Source: Peptococcaceae bacterium
GTDB lineage: Bacteria; Bacillota; Desulfotomaculia; Desulfotomaculales; Desulfocucumaceae
Direction: 5' to 3'
DNA length: 64,000 nucleotides
Assembly: GCA_023512435.1 (NCBI GenBank)
Contig: JAILZP010000001.1
Span: 62,001-126,000, forward strand
Under the pieces are notes generated by a model. That model searched no databases. It was not told the origin of the DNA and was given only the letters and a program-made list of their open reading frames with translations. Position 1 is the stretch's first letter. Each line of letters starts with the position of its first letter. Position numbers and translations under genes: made by a program. Positions 30,659-38,784 of the stretch are shown piece after piece.

Positions 30659-31948
30659 TTGCGCTGGGTGCTTATAAAAAACCTTAAAAGCCACGCCGGG
30701 GAAGAGGTGGAGATCAGGGGCTGGCTGTACAACCAGAGGTCTTCCGGCAAAGTCAGGTTCCTCATCCTGCGGGACGGCACCGGGCTGGTGCAGTGTGTGC
30801 TGACAAAGGAAGAAGCCCCCGGACTTTTTGACCTGGCAGGGGAAATAACCCAGGAGTCATCCCTGAAGCTGACCGGAACGGTCCGGGAGGAGCCCAGGGC
30901 GCCCATGGGCGTTGAACTGTCCGTCACAGGAATTGAGCTGATTTCCCGGGCTGAACCCTATCCAATCACCCTGAAGGATCACGGTGTTGATTTTCTGGCG
31001 GATCGCAGACACCTCTGGATACGAAGCCCAAGGCAGGCGGCCATCCTGAGGATCCGGTCCACGGTGGAACAGGCCTGCCGCGATTTCCTCAACTCCAGGG
31101 ACTTTGTTCTTGCCGACGCGCCCATTATCACCCCCAATGCCTGCGAGGGAACCTCCACCCTGTTCGAGATAAACTACCACGATTCCAGGGCCTACCTTTC
31201 CCAGAGCGGCCAGCTATACAACGAGGCCACGGCCATGGCCCTGGGCCGGGTGTACTGTTTCGGACCCACCTTCAGGGCTGAAAAATCCAAGACCCGCAGG
31301 CACCTGATGGAATTCTGGATGCTGGAGGCCGAGGCCGCCTTTTTAGATTATGAAGACAACATTAAGCTGCAGGAGGATCTGGTTTACCACCTGGTGCAGA
31401 CCGTCCTGGAAAGGCACAGGGATGACCTCAGGCTGTTAAAAAGAGACATATCCAAGCTGGAAGCAGTATCCCTGCCCTTTCCCCGGCTGAGCTACACCGA
31501 GGCGGTCAGCCTGCTCAATGAAAAGGGTCACAGCTTCCAGTGGGGGGATGACTTCGGGGCCCCCGACGAAACCGTCATCTCGGAAAGCTATTCCTCGCCG
31601 GTTTTTGTCCACCGCTTCCCGGCCAAAATAAAAGCTTTTTACATGGAGCCCGACCCCAAAAATCCAGAAGTGATCCTGGGGGCCGACCTGATCGCTCCGG
31701 AGGGCTACGGTGAAATTATCGGCGGTTCCCAGCGGATAAGCGACCTGTCCCTGCTGGAGAGAAAAATAAAGGAGCATAACCTGCCCGTTGATCAGTTCCA
31801 GTGGTACCTGGACCTGCGCAGGTTCGGGAGCGTTCCCCACTCGGGCTTCGGCCTGGGAATCGAAAGGACGGTGGCCTGGATCTGCGGGATCGAACATGTC
31901 AGGGAATCCATCCCGTTCCCCCGGACCCTGTACAGAATGCACCCGTAA
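30659..31948 (+). CDS. asnS: Asparaginyl-tRNA synthetase
   Basis: Class IIb aminoacyl-tRNA synthetase, 429 residues. An OB-fold anticodon-binding domain comes first (EVEIRGWLYNQRSSGKVRFLILRDGTG). The catalytic core contains motif 1 around the FLNSRDFVLADAPIITPNACEGTSTLF segment, motif 2 as FRAEKSKTRRHLMEFWMLEAE, and motif 3 GFGLGIERTVAW. The TRRHLMEFWM and NACEGTSTLF wording is that of AsnRS rather than AspRS. TTG 30659 has GAGGTG 6 bases upstream; the TTG at 30641 is before that SD. No T-box leader is visible. Confidence 0.93.
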   Translation: MRWVLIKNLKSHAGEEVEIRGWLYNQRSSGKVRFLILRDGTGLVQCVLTKEEAPGLFDLAGEITQESSLKLTGTVREEPRAPMGVELSVTGIELISRAEPYPITLKDHGVDFLADRRHLWIRSPRQAAILRIRSTVEQACRDFLNSRDFVLADAPIITPNACEGTSTLFEINYHDSRAYLSQSGQLYNEATAMALGRVYCFGPTFRAEKSKTRRHLMEFWMLEAEAAFLDYEDNIKLQEDLVYHLVQTVLERHRDDLRLLKRDISKLEAVSLPFPRLSYTEAVSLLNEKGHSFQWGDDFGAPDETVISESYSSPVFVHRFPAKIKAFYMEPDPKNPEVILGADLIAPEGYGEIIGGSQRISDLSLLERKIKEHNLPVDQFQWYLDLRRFGSVPHSGFGLGIERTVAWICGIEHVRESIPFPRTLYRMHP

Positions 31949-32085
31949 ATTTTAACCACAAAAAATACCGGGGAACACTCCGGGTTTTAAGTGAAATCCG
32001 GCGGCAGAAATGATATTATTTAACTAAACCATGGATATGGCTCCCTCAACCGGCATAAATTATGTATGATAGGATGGTGGGAGAA

Positions 32086-32565
32086 TTGATTCGCCTGATT
32101 ATAAAGGGCATCGCCTACGATATGAACAGCAATCCCATTGTTTTGCTGACCGATGAGGCGGAAGACAAGGTGCTGCCCATTTGGATAGGCATACTGGAGG
32201 CTCATTCCATAGCCCTGGCCATTGAGGGCGTATCCATCCAGCGGCCCATGACCCACGACCTGATTTTCAATATTCTGTCCAAGCTTGAAACATCAGTGTC
32301 CAGCGTTGTGATCAGCGATCTGAAGGACAACACCTTCCACGCCGAGCTGCACCTGAAATCCCCCGGGGGCGAGATAGTCATCGACTCAAGGCCTTCGGAC
32401 GCCATCGCCCTTGCCCTTAGGGCATCGGCACCGGTTTTCCTGAAGGAAAAACTATTCACCAACATGTTTAAAATAACGGACCTTTTTAACGACGAGATGA
32501 AGGAGGAACTGGAAAAAATATTCAATTCCGAGGCCTTCAAGCAACATAAGAAATCACTGCACTGA
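32086..32565 (+). CDS. Bifunctional nuclease (DUF151) family protein
   Basis: About 159 residues that cover the DUF151 domain: KGIAYDMNSNPIVLLTDEAEDKVLPIWIGILEAHSIALAIEG followed by RPMTHDLIFNIL and the acidic DSRPSDAIALALRASAPVF. Family members have been reported with nuclease activity, but their cellular role is unclear. Start is set at TTG 32086 because homologues begin just before the RLIIKGIA strand; ATG 32062 or 32074 would add up to eight residues. The C-terminus is a helical acidic tail (EMKEELEKIF). A terminator follows. Confidence 0.85.
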   Translation: MIRLIIKGIAYDMNSNPIVLLTDEAEDKVLPIWIGILEAHSIALAIEGVSIQRPMTHDLIFNILSKLETSVSSVVISDLKDNTFHAELHLKSPGGEIVIDSRPSDAIALALRASAPVFLKEKLFTNMFKITDLFNDEMKEELEKIFNSEAFKQHKKSLH

Positions 32566-32585
32566 TGATTTATAGCAGGTTTGAA

Positions 32586-32614
32586 AATCCCCTCCCGCAG
32601 GGGATTAGTTTTTG
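32586..32614 (+). terminator. Terminator of the DUF151 gene
   Basis: AATCCCCT (32586-32593) pairs with AGGGGATT (32599-32606), followed by AGTTTTT. Confidence 0.8.
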
Positions 32615-32677
32615 GGATATAAACACGGTTTGTGGGAATTAATATTGTAATAATACCTGAAAGTCGGGAGGATTGGC

Positions 32678-32878
32678 ATGGGCAAGCGGGGACCTTTCAG
32701 CGGTTACCATGAACCCGAAACCATAGAAGACCTGCACCGTCCCCCGGGTTCCCCCACTCCCCGGGAGGCAAAATCCCAAAAGGCCCAGCTGGAAAGTGTG
32801 CACAGGCACGGAACAAGGAAGGACGTTAAGGTGGGAATGGCCTGCAAAACCGGGCAGAAAAACGGAAAAGAAGAATGA
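32678..32878 (+). CDS. Small basic hypothetical protein (66 aa)
   Basis: Unrecognised. ATG 32678 has GGGAGGATTGGC directly upstream, a strong SD, and a good terminator follows, which together argue for a real gene. The product is hydrophilic, Pro- and Lys-rich (SGYHEPETIEDLHRPPGSPTPREAKSQ) and probably disordered, with one Cys. No membrane segment. Monocistronic by context. Confidence 0.65.
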   Translation: MGKRGPFSGYHEPETIEDLHRPPGSPTPREAKSQKAQLESVHRHGTRKDVKVGMACKTGQKNGKEE

Positions 32879-32900
32879 AGCATTTTTTATTCAAAATATT

Positions 32901-32925
32901 AGCCGGCGTGCCGGCTTTTATTTTA
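32901..32925 (+). terminator. Terminator of the 66-residue gene
   Basis: AGCCGGC (32901-32907), GT loop with closing pairs, GCCGGCT (32910-32916), then TTTATTTT. Confidence 0.85.
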
Positions 32926-32938
32926 TACATAAAAAAAG

Positions 32939-33427
32939 CTAACCCGCCCGGATTCTTCCCCCGGATATTTTTTTCCGCTGATAATGGTCGGTAAATTTAC
33001 TGCAGCCGGCCAGGTATGTAATCACCACCGCCATGACCAGCCTGCCCGCCACGATGACCAGGGGATTGGCGCCCAACGCCATGAATAGCGCGGTGTCCTC
33101 AATAACCGCGTGACAAACCGAAAGGAATACGTTGATCAGGAACATGTCCTTCCAGGACAGCCTGCCGCTCCTGGCCGCCTCTATGATCACCCCCGCCCCG
33201 TACCCGATGCCGAAAAAAATTCCCACCAGGAGGGGAAAGGCGGCCTCGGAAGACATGCCGAATATTCTCATTACGGGGGAAAGCTTTCGGGAGAAGCGGT
33301 CAAGCAGCTTCATGTCCCTGGCCGCTTCAAGCATGATCATAATGGGTATGATTATTGCCGCCATGATCAGTATGTTTAATGCGCTGCCCCGGGCGGCATC
33401 AAGGGCAAATGAGCTCCAGTCCAGCAA
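32939..33427 (-). CDS. Gate-domain (nucleoside recognition) membrane protein, second of pair
   Basis: Hydrophobic protein of about 162 residues with four or five membrane segments. ILIMAAIIIPIMIMLEAARDM and the LLVGIFFGIGYGAGVIIEAARSG loop are the signature of the Gate/nucleoside-recognition domain found in spore maturation proteins SpmA/SpmB and FeoB. The start is TTG 33427 (8 bases after GGAG) or GTG 33436. It lies 12-21 bases after the partner gene on the same strand, and the two probably form one heteromeric membrane complex. Transported species unknown. Confidence 0.8.
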   Translation of the reverse strand: MLDWSSFALDAARGSALNILIMAAIIIPIMIMLEAARDMKLLDRFSRKLSPVMRIFGMSSEAAFPLLVGIFFGIGYGAGVIIEAARSGRLSWKDMFLINVFLSVCHAVIEDTALFMALGANPLVIVAGRLVMAVVITYLAGCSKFTDHYQRKKISGGRIRAG

Positions 33428-33448
33428 TTTCCGCACTCCAACATGGAT

Positions 33449-33868
33449 TTAAAGAATCAAGTTCAACAACATTCCGGACAGGACTGAGAGAGCAAACCTG
33501 ACCGAAGTCATAAACAGACCGCTGACCCCAACCTTTTGGGCCACAGCCGTTTCCATGGGCAAGCTGTGGGTGATCAGAAGCATCAGGGCAATAATGGTGA
33601 TTTCCTTCGGGGAGAGATTCAGGGATGCTATGGCTCCAATGGCCGCGTATAAATTGGTGAACAGCCCCAGGACAACGGCTATGGAAGCCTCCCCGGGAAG
33701 TCCCACCAGCCTCATGGCCGGTTCGCAAAAGCCCGCAATCCACTTCAACGCCGGGGTATGCTTTAAAAAGGTGACCAGCACGTAAACCGGCACAACTATC
33801 TTGGACAGCTCCCAGGTTACCGATATTCCTTTGCCCAGCCCGCGCCTGAATGTATCAGCCGTCAGCAA
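33449..33868 (-). CDS. Gate-domain (nucleoside recognition) membrane protein, first of pair
   Basis: 139 residues, mostly membrane segments. It begins with an amphipathic stretch, then ELSKIVVPVYVLVTFLKHTPAL, VGLPGEASIAVVLGLFTNLYAAIGAI and ITIIALMLLITHSLPMETAVAQK, the conserved Gate-domain loops. TTG 33868 follows GGGGGAG. Paired closely with the next gene, it resembles the two-gene arrangement of SpmA/SpmB-like proteins, but sporulation genes are not next to it, so a direct sporulation role is not shown. Confidence 0.8.
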   Translation of the reverse strand: MLTADTFRRGLGKGISVTWELSKIVVPVYVLVTFLKHTPALKWIAGFCEPAMRLVGLPGEASIAVVLGLFTNLYAAIGAIASLNLSPKEITIIALMLLITHSLPMETAVAQKVGVSGLFMTSVRFALSVLSGMLLNLIL

Positions 33869-34066
33869 TGAATCTCCCCCGCCAGATGTTCCTTCTTTTT
33901 TCTTCGACCCTGCGCCGGAAATACCTTCCCGGTAATGGTTTTTTATAATAGGCAGGACTATTGAGCTTGGCGGCTAATAATAATTTTTGTGGGAGAACTG
34001 GCCGCGCACTTCCTGATCCGGCACTATCACCTTCTGGAAGGAAAGAATAAATAAGGAGCGGGGAAC

Positions 34067-34831
34067 ATGGTCAGGGTTCATTTTGAAAATAAAAAGGGGG
34101 AAAGGCTGGCCGGACTGCTTTTCTCCGGGAACAAGGAGAATCTCCCGGTGGTGGTGGTCTGCCACGGATTCACCGGGAGCAAGGAAGGGCAGGGCAAAGC
34201 GGTGGAAATGGCCGGGTTCCTGGCACGGAACAACTACGCCTGCCTGCTCTTTGATTTCGCGGGCTGCGGCGAAAGCCAGGGACGTTTTGAAGATCTTACC
34301 CTGAGCGGGCAGATCGCCGATCTTGCCAGCGCCGTGGATTTCTGCCTTGAAAAGGGCCTGGGCCCGGTTGTCACCCTGGGCAGGAGCTTCGGGGGGACCA
34401 CCGCAATCTGCCATGCCGCCTCAGACCCGCGGGTGAAAGGAGTCTGCTCCTGGGCGGCGCCTGCTTCGCTGACCGACCTCTTCCTGGACTTTGCCGGCGA
34501 TGATCTGCCCGAAGACGAAAACGCCATGGTGGCCCTGGCCGGAAACGAGGGAATCGTCCACCTGAGAAAGTCGTTCTTCACCGACCTCTCGGCGCACGTT
34601 GTCCCCCGCTGCGCCTCCCTTATCTCCCCCCGTCCCCTGATGGTGATTCACGGCACTAAGGACGGTGTTGTACCCCCATCGGAAGCCTCCATCATTTTCA
34701 ATGCGGCCGGCCATCCCAAGGAAATTGCCCTGGTTGAGGGCGCCGACCACCAGTTTTCGGCCCATTATACCCAGGTCTGGGGGATATTCCTGGAATGGCT
34801 TGAGAATACCGTATTTGGGATCAGAAATTAG
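34067..34831 (+). CDS. Alpha/beta hydrolase (peptidase S9 / esterase-like)
   Basis: 254 residues. VVVVCHGFTGSKEGQGKAVE gives the oxyanion strand, LLFDFAGCGESQGRFED is typical of the family with an S9-like core, the nucleophile elbow is LGRSFGG, the Asp is in VIHGTKDGVVPP and the His in EGADHQFS. No signal peptide, so a cytoplasmic esterase or acyl hydrolase. ATG 34067 follows AAGGAGCGGGG. It is divergent from the Gate-domain pair and convergent with the SDR gene. Substrate unknown. Confidence 0.83.
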   Translation: MVRVHFENKKGERLAGLLFSGNKENLPVVVVCHGFTGSKEGQGKAVEMAGFLARNNYACLLFDFAGCGESQGRFEDLTLSGQIADLASAVDFCLEKGLGPVVTLGRSFGGTTAICHAASDPRVKGVCSWAAPASLTDLFLDFAGDDLPEDENAMVALAGNEGIVHLRKSFFTDLSAHVVPRCASLISPRPLMVIHGTKDGVVPPSEASIIFNAAGHPKEIALVEGADHQFSAHYTQVWGIFLEWLENTVFGIRN

Positions 34832-34894
34832 AATCTGGAAACCGGAGATTCCGGGCGGCGCTGGTTTCACAGTCCCTGGGACAGGCCGGGAGGA

Positions 34895-35812
34895 TCAAAT
34901 GGATCTCAGGTAATCCCCGATTTGCTTTAATCCCTCTTCCAGCCTGCGGGGTTTGAAGCCGAAGTTTCTCCTGACCGAGTCCTCGCCGGTAATGTTGTTC
35001 AGTTCAAGCTGCTTTAATTCCACCGGGGTAACCGGAGGGTCTTTGAAAATTGCGCCCATAACCGGCACAAGCGCCTTCACCAGGGACATGGGCACCGGTA
35101 CTTTCAACCTCCTGTCTCCCAAAACTTCCAGAAGGGCGTCCACCATCCCGGAATAAGACACATGATCGGGACCGCCTATTTCATAAACGCCGCCCGTGTA
35201 TGCGTCATCCTCCATGACCCGGATTACGCACCTTACTACGTCCTCCACCGCCATAGGCTGAAACAGGGATCTTCCCCCTCCCGGCACCGGGACCATGCAA
35301 GGAGGGCTCAGCCGCAGGGACTGTACCAGCCTGTTGAAGAAGCCGAAACCCCTTCCGTAAACAATGGAGGGCCGGATTATGGTCCACCTGAAATCCGATG
35401 ACCTGACGGCCTCCTCGGCCTGCCACTTGGAGTATGCGTACTTATAGGCGGGATTGTTCACCGCACCCAGGGCGCTCATGTAGATAAACTTTTTCACCCC
35501 GGCATCCCTGGCGGCCTCCAGCATGTTTACCGTTCCCAGGTAATTCACCGCCTGGAAGGTGACCGGCCCCCGCTCCCTGATCACGGCCACCAGGTGGACC
35601 ACTGTTTCCACTCCGGCACAGGCTTTTTTCAGGGACCCCGGGTCGGTAACGTCTCCCCTGGCCACTTCAGCCCCTCCAGGGCCTTCCCGCCCCCGGACCA
35701 GGACCCTGGTCCGGTACCCCTGCCTGATAAGCTCACCGGCCAGGTGCGACCCAATAAAACCTGCGGCGCCGGTGACCAGAATCAATTCCTTCTTTCCGCC
35801 GTCATATGTCAA
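34895..35812 (-). CDS. NAD(P)-dependent epimerase/SDR (complex I NDUFA9-like)
   Basis: Atypical extended short-chain dehydrogenase of 305 residues. ELILVTGAAGFIGSHLAGEL holds the GxxGxxG nucleotide-binding motif. VVHLVAVI, a YKYAYSKWQAEE segment with the Tyr/Lys pair, and RPSIVYGRGFGFFN follow, as in NDUFA9/SDR_a5 proteins that bind NADPH but may not catalyse much. TTG 35812 with GGAGGGG 7 bases upstream. The start overlaps the end of the upstream EcsC-like gene by 11 bases, so translation is probably coupled. Confidence 0.83.
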   Translation of the reverse strand: MTYDGGKKELILVTGAAGFIGSHLAGELIRQGYRTRVLVRGREGPGGAEVARGDVTDPGSLKKACAGVETVVHLVAVIRERGPVTFQAVNYLGTVNMLEAARDAGVKKFIYMSALGAVNNPAYKYAYSKWQAEEAVRSSDFRWTIIRPSIVYGRGFGFFNRLVQSLRLSPPCMVPVPGGGRSLFQPMAVEDVVRCVIRVMEDDAYTGGVYEIGGPDHVSYSGMVDALLEVLGDRRLKVPVPMSLVKALVPVMGAIFKDPPVTPVELKQLELNNITGEDSVRRNFGFKPRRLEEGLKQIGDYLRSI

Positions 35813-36416
35813 TGGTTGTCCCCTCCCACTCGCCAGGATTGCTGCTTTCGTAGTAATCGGCCACCATGTTGCCTATCTTGCGGCACAATAAATAGTTGAC
35901 AATCCCCGACGCCACTGCGCCCAGCAGCGGTATTATCTTCAGCACCGACCTCTGGCTGATGCGTATCCCCAGGGTAAGCAGAAGATCCTGGCTGAATTTT
36001 ATAAACGCCTGTCTTCCCATCTGTTTGACGGCCAGCCTGGACACGTTCTTGCTGATGGTGTCGGTGCCCACAGCGGAGAAAAACACCCAGACAGCCTCCC
36101 TTGAGTGGCCTCGCCGCCTGAAGTCCCGGTCGTAAAGAAAGGCCATCTCCGTAATCATTTCGGCCATAAAGTACATCAGTACCAGCACGTCAATGGCTGT
36201 TCCCCCAAGCAGGGCCAACAGGGTACCCAGGCCCGGTAAGACCCCAGGGATGGAGGTAATTACGCCGCTTCCCGCAAACCAGCGGGATTTTCCGGCGATA
36301 ATGATATTGCACAGCTGCCTCCTGGTCATTTCGGGATGGGTCTTTTTCAGGCGGACCACCCTTCCCCTGGCCTCCGCCTCATTGACATAATCAAAAGGGT
36401 TGAAACGCAAAAACAT
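35802..36416 (-). CDS. EcsC-like membrane-associated protein
   Basis: 204 residues. ATG 36416 follows GGAGG by 10 bases. A central hydrophobic stretch (GVITSIPGVLPGLGTLLALLGGTAIDVLVLMYFMAEMI) and a second one near the C-terminus (VLKIIPLLGAVASGIVNYLL) resemble EcsC/DUF697-type proteins. Their function is unknown, although EcsC is linked to ABC transporter or secretion phenotypes in Bacillus. The last codons overlap the SDR gene by 11 bases. Family assignment is moderate. Confidence 0.65.
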   Translation of the reverse strand: MFLRFNPFDYVNEAEARGRVVRLKKTHPEMTRRQLCNIIIAGKSRWFAGSGVITSIPGVLPGLGTLLALLGGTAIDVLVLMYFMAEMITEMAFLYDRDFRRRGHSREAVWVFFSAVGTDTISKNVSRLAVKQMGRQAFIKFSQDLLLTLGIRISQRSVLKIIPLLGAVASGIVNYLLCRKIGNMVADYYESSNPGEWEGTTIDI

Positions 36417-36597
36417 CTCGCCCACTCCTCCGGGCACAGGCTTTACTATCTCTATTCACTGGTCCGGGGCCTGTTTCCTCTAACCAAATTTTATTGTCCG
36501 GGTACAAAATGATGATTCCGGAAAAACTAACACCGTCGTCCTTGATTCGCTCCATATTTTTATGATATTATATTTTACGCCGGAAAATAAGTCACCG

Positions 36598-36672
36598 GGG
36601 CGTGTAGCTCAGCGGGAGAGCACTGCGTTCGCAACGCAGGGGTCGGGGGTTCGAATCCCCTCTCGTCCACCA
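36598..36672 (+). tRNA. tRNA-Ala (anticodon CGC)
   Basis: 75 bases with encoded CCA. The anticodon loop TTCGCAA between CTGCG and CGCAG gives CGC. The acceptor pairs GGGCGTG with CTCGTCC and includes the alanine identity pair G3-U70; position 6-67 is a U-U mismatch. The T loop is TTCGAAT. Confidence 0.95.
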
Positions 36673-36674
36673 GT

Positions 36675-36712
36675 CAAGAGGCCCCGCCGCAGCGGCGGGG
36701 CCTCTTGGGTTT
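36675..36712 (+). terminator. Terminator of tRNA-Ala
   Basis: A perfect 15-bp hairpin: CAAGAGGCCCCGCCG (36675-36689) with its reverse complement at 36693-36707, followed by GGTTT. Confidence 0.85.
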
Positions 36713-36739
36713 AAATGGACCCGGCAAAGGAGGTTTTTT

Positions 36740-37285
36740 ATGTACTGGGATAAAAAAGGTCCGGACAATACCGACGCAACCGTGAAACTGGCCCTGTCCA
36801 GAGCCTCTGAACTGTCCATCAGGCATATCGTGGTGGCTTCCTGCTCCGGGTACACCGCCTTAAAATTCGCCGGCTGTCCGTGTGAAGTGGTGTGCGTGAC
36901 GCACCACGTGGGTTTTTCCGGTCCCGGCAGAGACGAAATGGACCCTTCGGCAAGGGAAAAGCTGCAGCAGGCGGGGATTAAAGTTCTTACCACCACCCAC
37001 CTGCTGGCCGGAGTGGACAGGGCCTTGAGAAACAAGTTCGGCGGCGTCTACCCGGCGGAAATAATGGCCCAGACGCTGAGAATTTTCGGCCAGGGCCTCA
37101 AGGTCTGCGTGGAAATCGCCGTTATGGCCCTGGACGCGGGGATGATTCCCCACGGAAAGGATATCATCGCCGTCGGGGGAACAGGAACGGGGGCGGACAC
37201 CGCCGCGGTGATCCTGCCGGCCCACTCCAACCATTTCTTTGACACCAAGGTAAAGGAAATCATCTGCAAACCCAGGGAGTTTTGA
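36740..37285 (+). CDS. Stand-alone pyruvate kinase C-terminal (alpha/beta) domain protein
   Basis: 181 residues that match the PK_C-like alpha/beta domain without any catalytic barrel. It begins YWDKKGPDNTDATVKLALSRASEL, with HIVVASCSGYTALKF, VVCVTHHVGFSGPG, and the C-terminal glycine loop IIAVGGTGTGADTAAVILPAHS. Such free-standing domains occur in archaea and clostridia; their role is not established and could be ligand sensing. ATG 36740 follows AAAGGAGG. It lies just after the tRNA-Ala terminator and convergent to cobT. Confidence 0.8.
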   Translation: MYWDKKGPDNTDATVKLALSRASELSIRHIVVASCSGYTALKFAGCPCEVVCVTHHVGFSGPGRDEMDPSAREKLQQAGIKVLTTTHLLAGVDRALRNKFGGVYPAEIMAQTLRIFGQGLKVCVEIAVMALDAGMIPHGKDIIAVGGTGTGADTAAVILPAHSNHFFDTKVKEIICKPREF

Positions 37286-37310
37286 TAAAATCCACCCCCT
37301 GTGAGGCATT

Positions 37311-38378
37311 TTATTTCTGCAATTTCTCCTCGTCCAAATCCGACAGGCCGGCCTGTTCAAAGCTGGCCATTTCTTTCATAATCCGGCAGGCTGCTTCCAC
37401 TATGCCCATGGCCAGCACCGCCCCGGTCCCTTCCCCGAGCCTCATGTCCAGGTGAAGCAGGGGTTTCAGGCCTAGATGCTCCAGCATATAAGCATGGCCC
37501 CGCTCGCCTGACAGGTGCGACGGGATGATGAACTCACGGGCCTCTTTTTTTATGGCGCAGGCGACCATTGCGGCGGCAGTGGAGATGAAGCCGTCGATAA
37601 CGACCGGGATTCTCCTCGACGCAGCCCCAAGGATGACTCCCGCCAGCCCCGCTATCTCCAGCCCGCCCACCTTGGACACCACATCTATGCCGTCGCCGGG
37701 GTCTGGCCGGTTTACCCTGATGGCTTCCTTCACCGCCCACACCTTCCTTTCCAGCACCCGGTCGTTTACCATGGTCCCCCTTCCCGTGGCCTCTTCCGGC
37801 GGTATTCCGGCCAGTACGGCCAGTATGGCGCTGCTGGGAGTGGTATTGCCGATGCCCATGTCCCCGGTTGCCAAAAGCCTGCGGCCGCTTTCGATCTGGT
37901 CCGCCGCCACCCTGATCCCCGCTTCCAGCGCTTTTACCGCCTCTTCCCTGGACATGGCCGGGCCGGCGGTTATGTTGCCGGTACCCTCCCTGACCTTGTG
38001 ATTCAAAACCCCCGGAATGTCCACCGGTACAGCCACACCGACATCCACCACCACCAGGTCCGCTCCGGCCATCCTTGACAGCACGCTTATCCCGGCAACC
38101 CCTCCGGTAAATGCTGAAAGCATCTGGTAGGTTATCTCCCGGGGTGCAGCACTGACACCCTCCGATACCACCCCGTGATCCCCGGCCATCAGGATAACGG
38201 CCCTGCTGCCGTACTCCGGAATGGTCCGGCCCTGAATTCCCGCCAGCTGGACGGCGAGTTCCTCCAGCCTGCCCAGGCTTCCGGGCGGCTTGATCAGGCT
38301 GTCCACCCTCCGGCGGGCGTTCTTCATCGCCTCCCGGTCCAGCGGACCAATTGTCTGTACGGTTTTTTCCAAGAGCAT
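37311..38378 (-). CDS. cobT: Nicotinate-nucleotide:dimethylbenzimidazole phosphoribosyltransferase
   Basis: Activates the lower ligand base for cobalamin by transferring ribose phosphate from nicotinate mononucleotide. The 355 residues carry the standard features: LIKPPGSLGRLEELA near residue 30, ILMAGDHGVVSEGVSAAP, LLATGDMGIGNTTPSSAI, and the catalytic Glu in DMRLGEGTGAVLAM. ATG 38378 follows GGGGGAAT. A cobalamin riboswitch and terminator precede it, so expression falls when cobalamin is plentiful. The product supports the B12-dependent mutase at 744-2825. No other cobalamin genes are adjacent. Confidence 0.94.
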   Translation of the reverse strand: MLLEKTVQTIGPLDREAMKNARRRVDSLIKPPGSLGRLEELAVQLAGIQGRTIPEYGSRAVILMAGDHGVVSEGVSAAPREITYQMLSAFTGGVAGISVLSRMAGADLVVVDVGVAVPVDIPGVLNHKVREGTGNITAGPAMSREEAVKALEAGIRVAADQIESGRRLLATGDMGIGNTTPSSAILAVLAGIPPEEATGRGTMVNDRVLERKVWAVKEAIRVNRPDPGDGIDVVSKVGGLEIAGLAGVILGAASRRIPVVIDGFISTAAAMVACAIKKEAREFIIPSHLSGERGHAYMLEHLGLKPLLHLDMRLGEGTGAVLAMGIVEAACRIMKEMASFEQAGLSDLDEEKLQK

Positions 38379-38455
38379 GGATATTCCCCCTTTTTAATTA
38401 TTCGCTTTAGAATTACCCTTGTCCCGGAATTAAAACCTTTTTAAATTCCAGCCGC

Positions 38456-38493
38456 CATTCCCAAATCCCTAATCCCCAATCCCAAATTCCACA
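38456..38493. repeat. AATTCCC/AATCCC-type short dispersed repeat
   Basis: Runs of ATTCCCAAATCCCTAATCCC and variants, similar to those at 55924-55957. Imperfect 7-9-base units of C-rich triplets separated by AAT. It lies in the cobT leader downstream of the riboswitch terminator. Confidence 0.5.
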
Positions 38494-38500
38494 CCTCCCC

Positions 38501-38533
38501 AAAAAATTAAGCCCACAGCCAAAGGCCGTGGAC
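38501..38533 (-). terminator. Riboswitch expression platform: intrinsic terminator
   Basis: On the minus strand GTCCACGGCC (38524-38533) pairs with GGCTGTGGGC (38511-38520) around a TTT loop, followed by TTAATTTTTT. It lies just past the B12 aptamer, as expected for transcriptional attenuation of cobT. Confidence 0.8.
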
Positions 38534-38556
38534 TTTTCCATCATCCAGCGGGAAAA

Positions 38557-38722
38557 CAGTAGAGGCAGGTCTCCTGGCTCCCGGTTCATCAACGGTTTTA
38601 ACGCAGCCTTCCCTTCGCGGTGGCGTTCTTTGCGCTGTCTCCCCGGTTACAGTGGCGGGACCGCCCGGGATTTTCACCCGGTTCCCTATTCTCCGCAAGT
38701 CTTGCGGCACCTTCTACCCTTT
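38557..38722 (-). promoter_or_regulatory. Cobalamin riboswitch aptamer upstream of cobT
   Basis: The minus strand shows the class I cobalamin aptamer: GGTGCCGCAAG near the 5' end, GGGAACCGGGTGAAAATCCC, GGGCGGTCCCGCCACTGTAA, the GGGGAGACAGCGCAAAG region, and the B12 box AGCCAGGAGACCTGCC (complement of 38564-38579). These elements occur in the right order. It binds adenosylcobalamin and would favour the following terminator. It regulates cobT, the first gene downstream on this strand. Confidence 0.93.
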
Positions 38723-38784
38723 ATAATTTATGAATTCGATTAATTATTCTCCATAAAAAAACCTGTTCCTGCCAGGTCAGGTCA

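Noticed and set aside
38507-38710. Short frame across the cobT leader
   Set aside because: The bases are accounted for by the cobalamin aptamer and its terminator.
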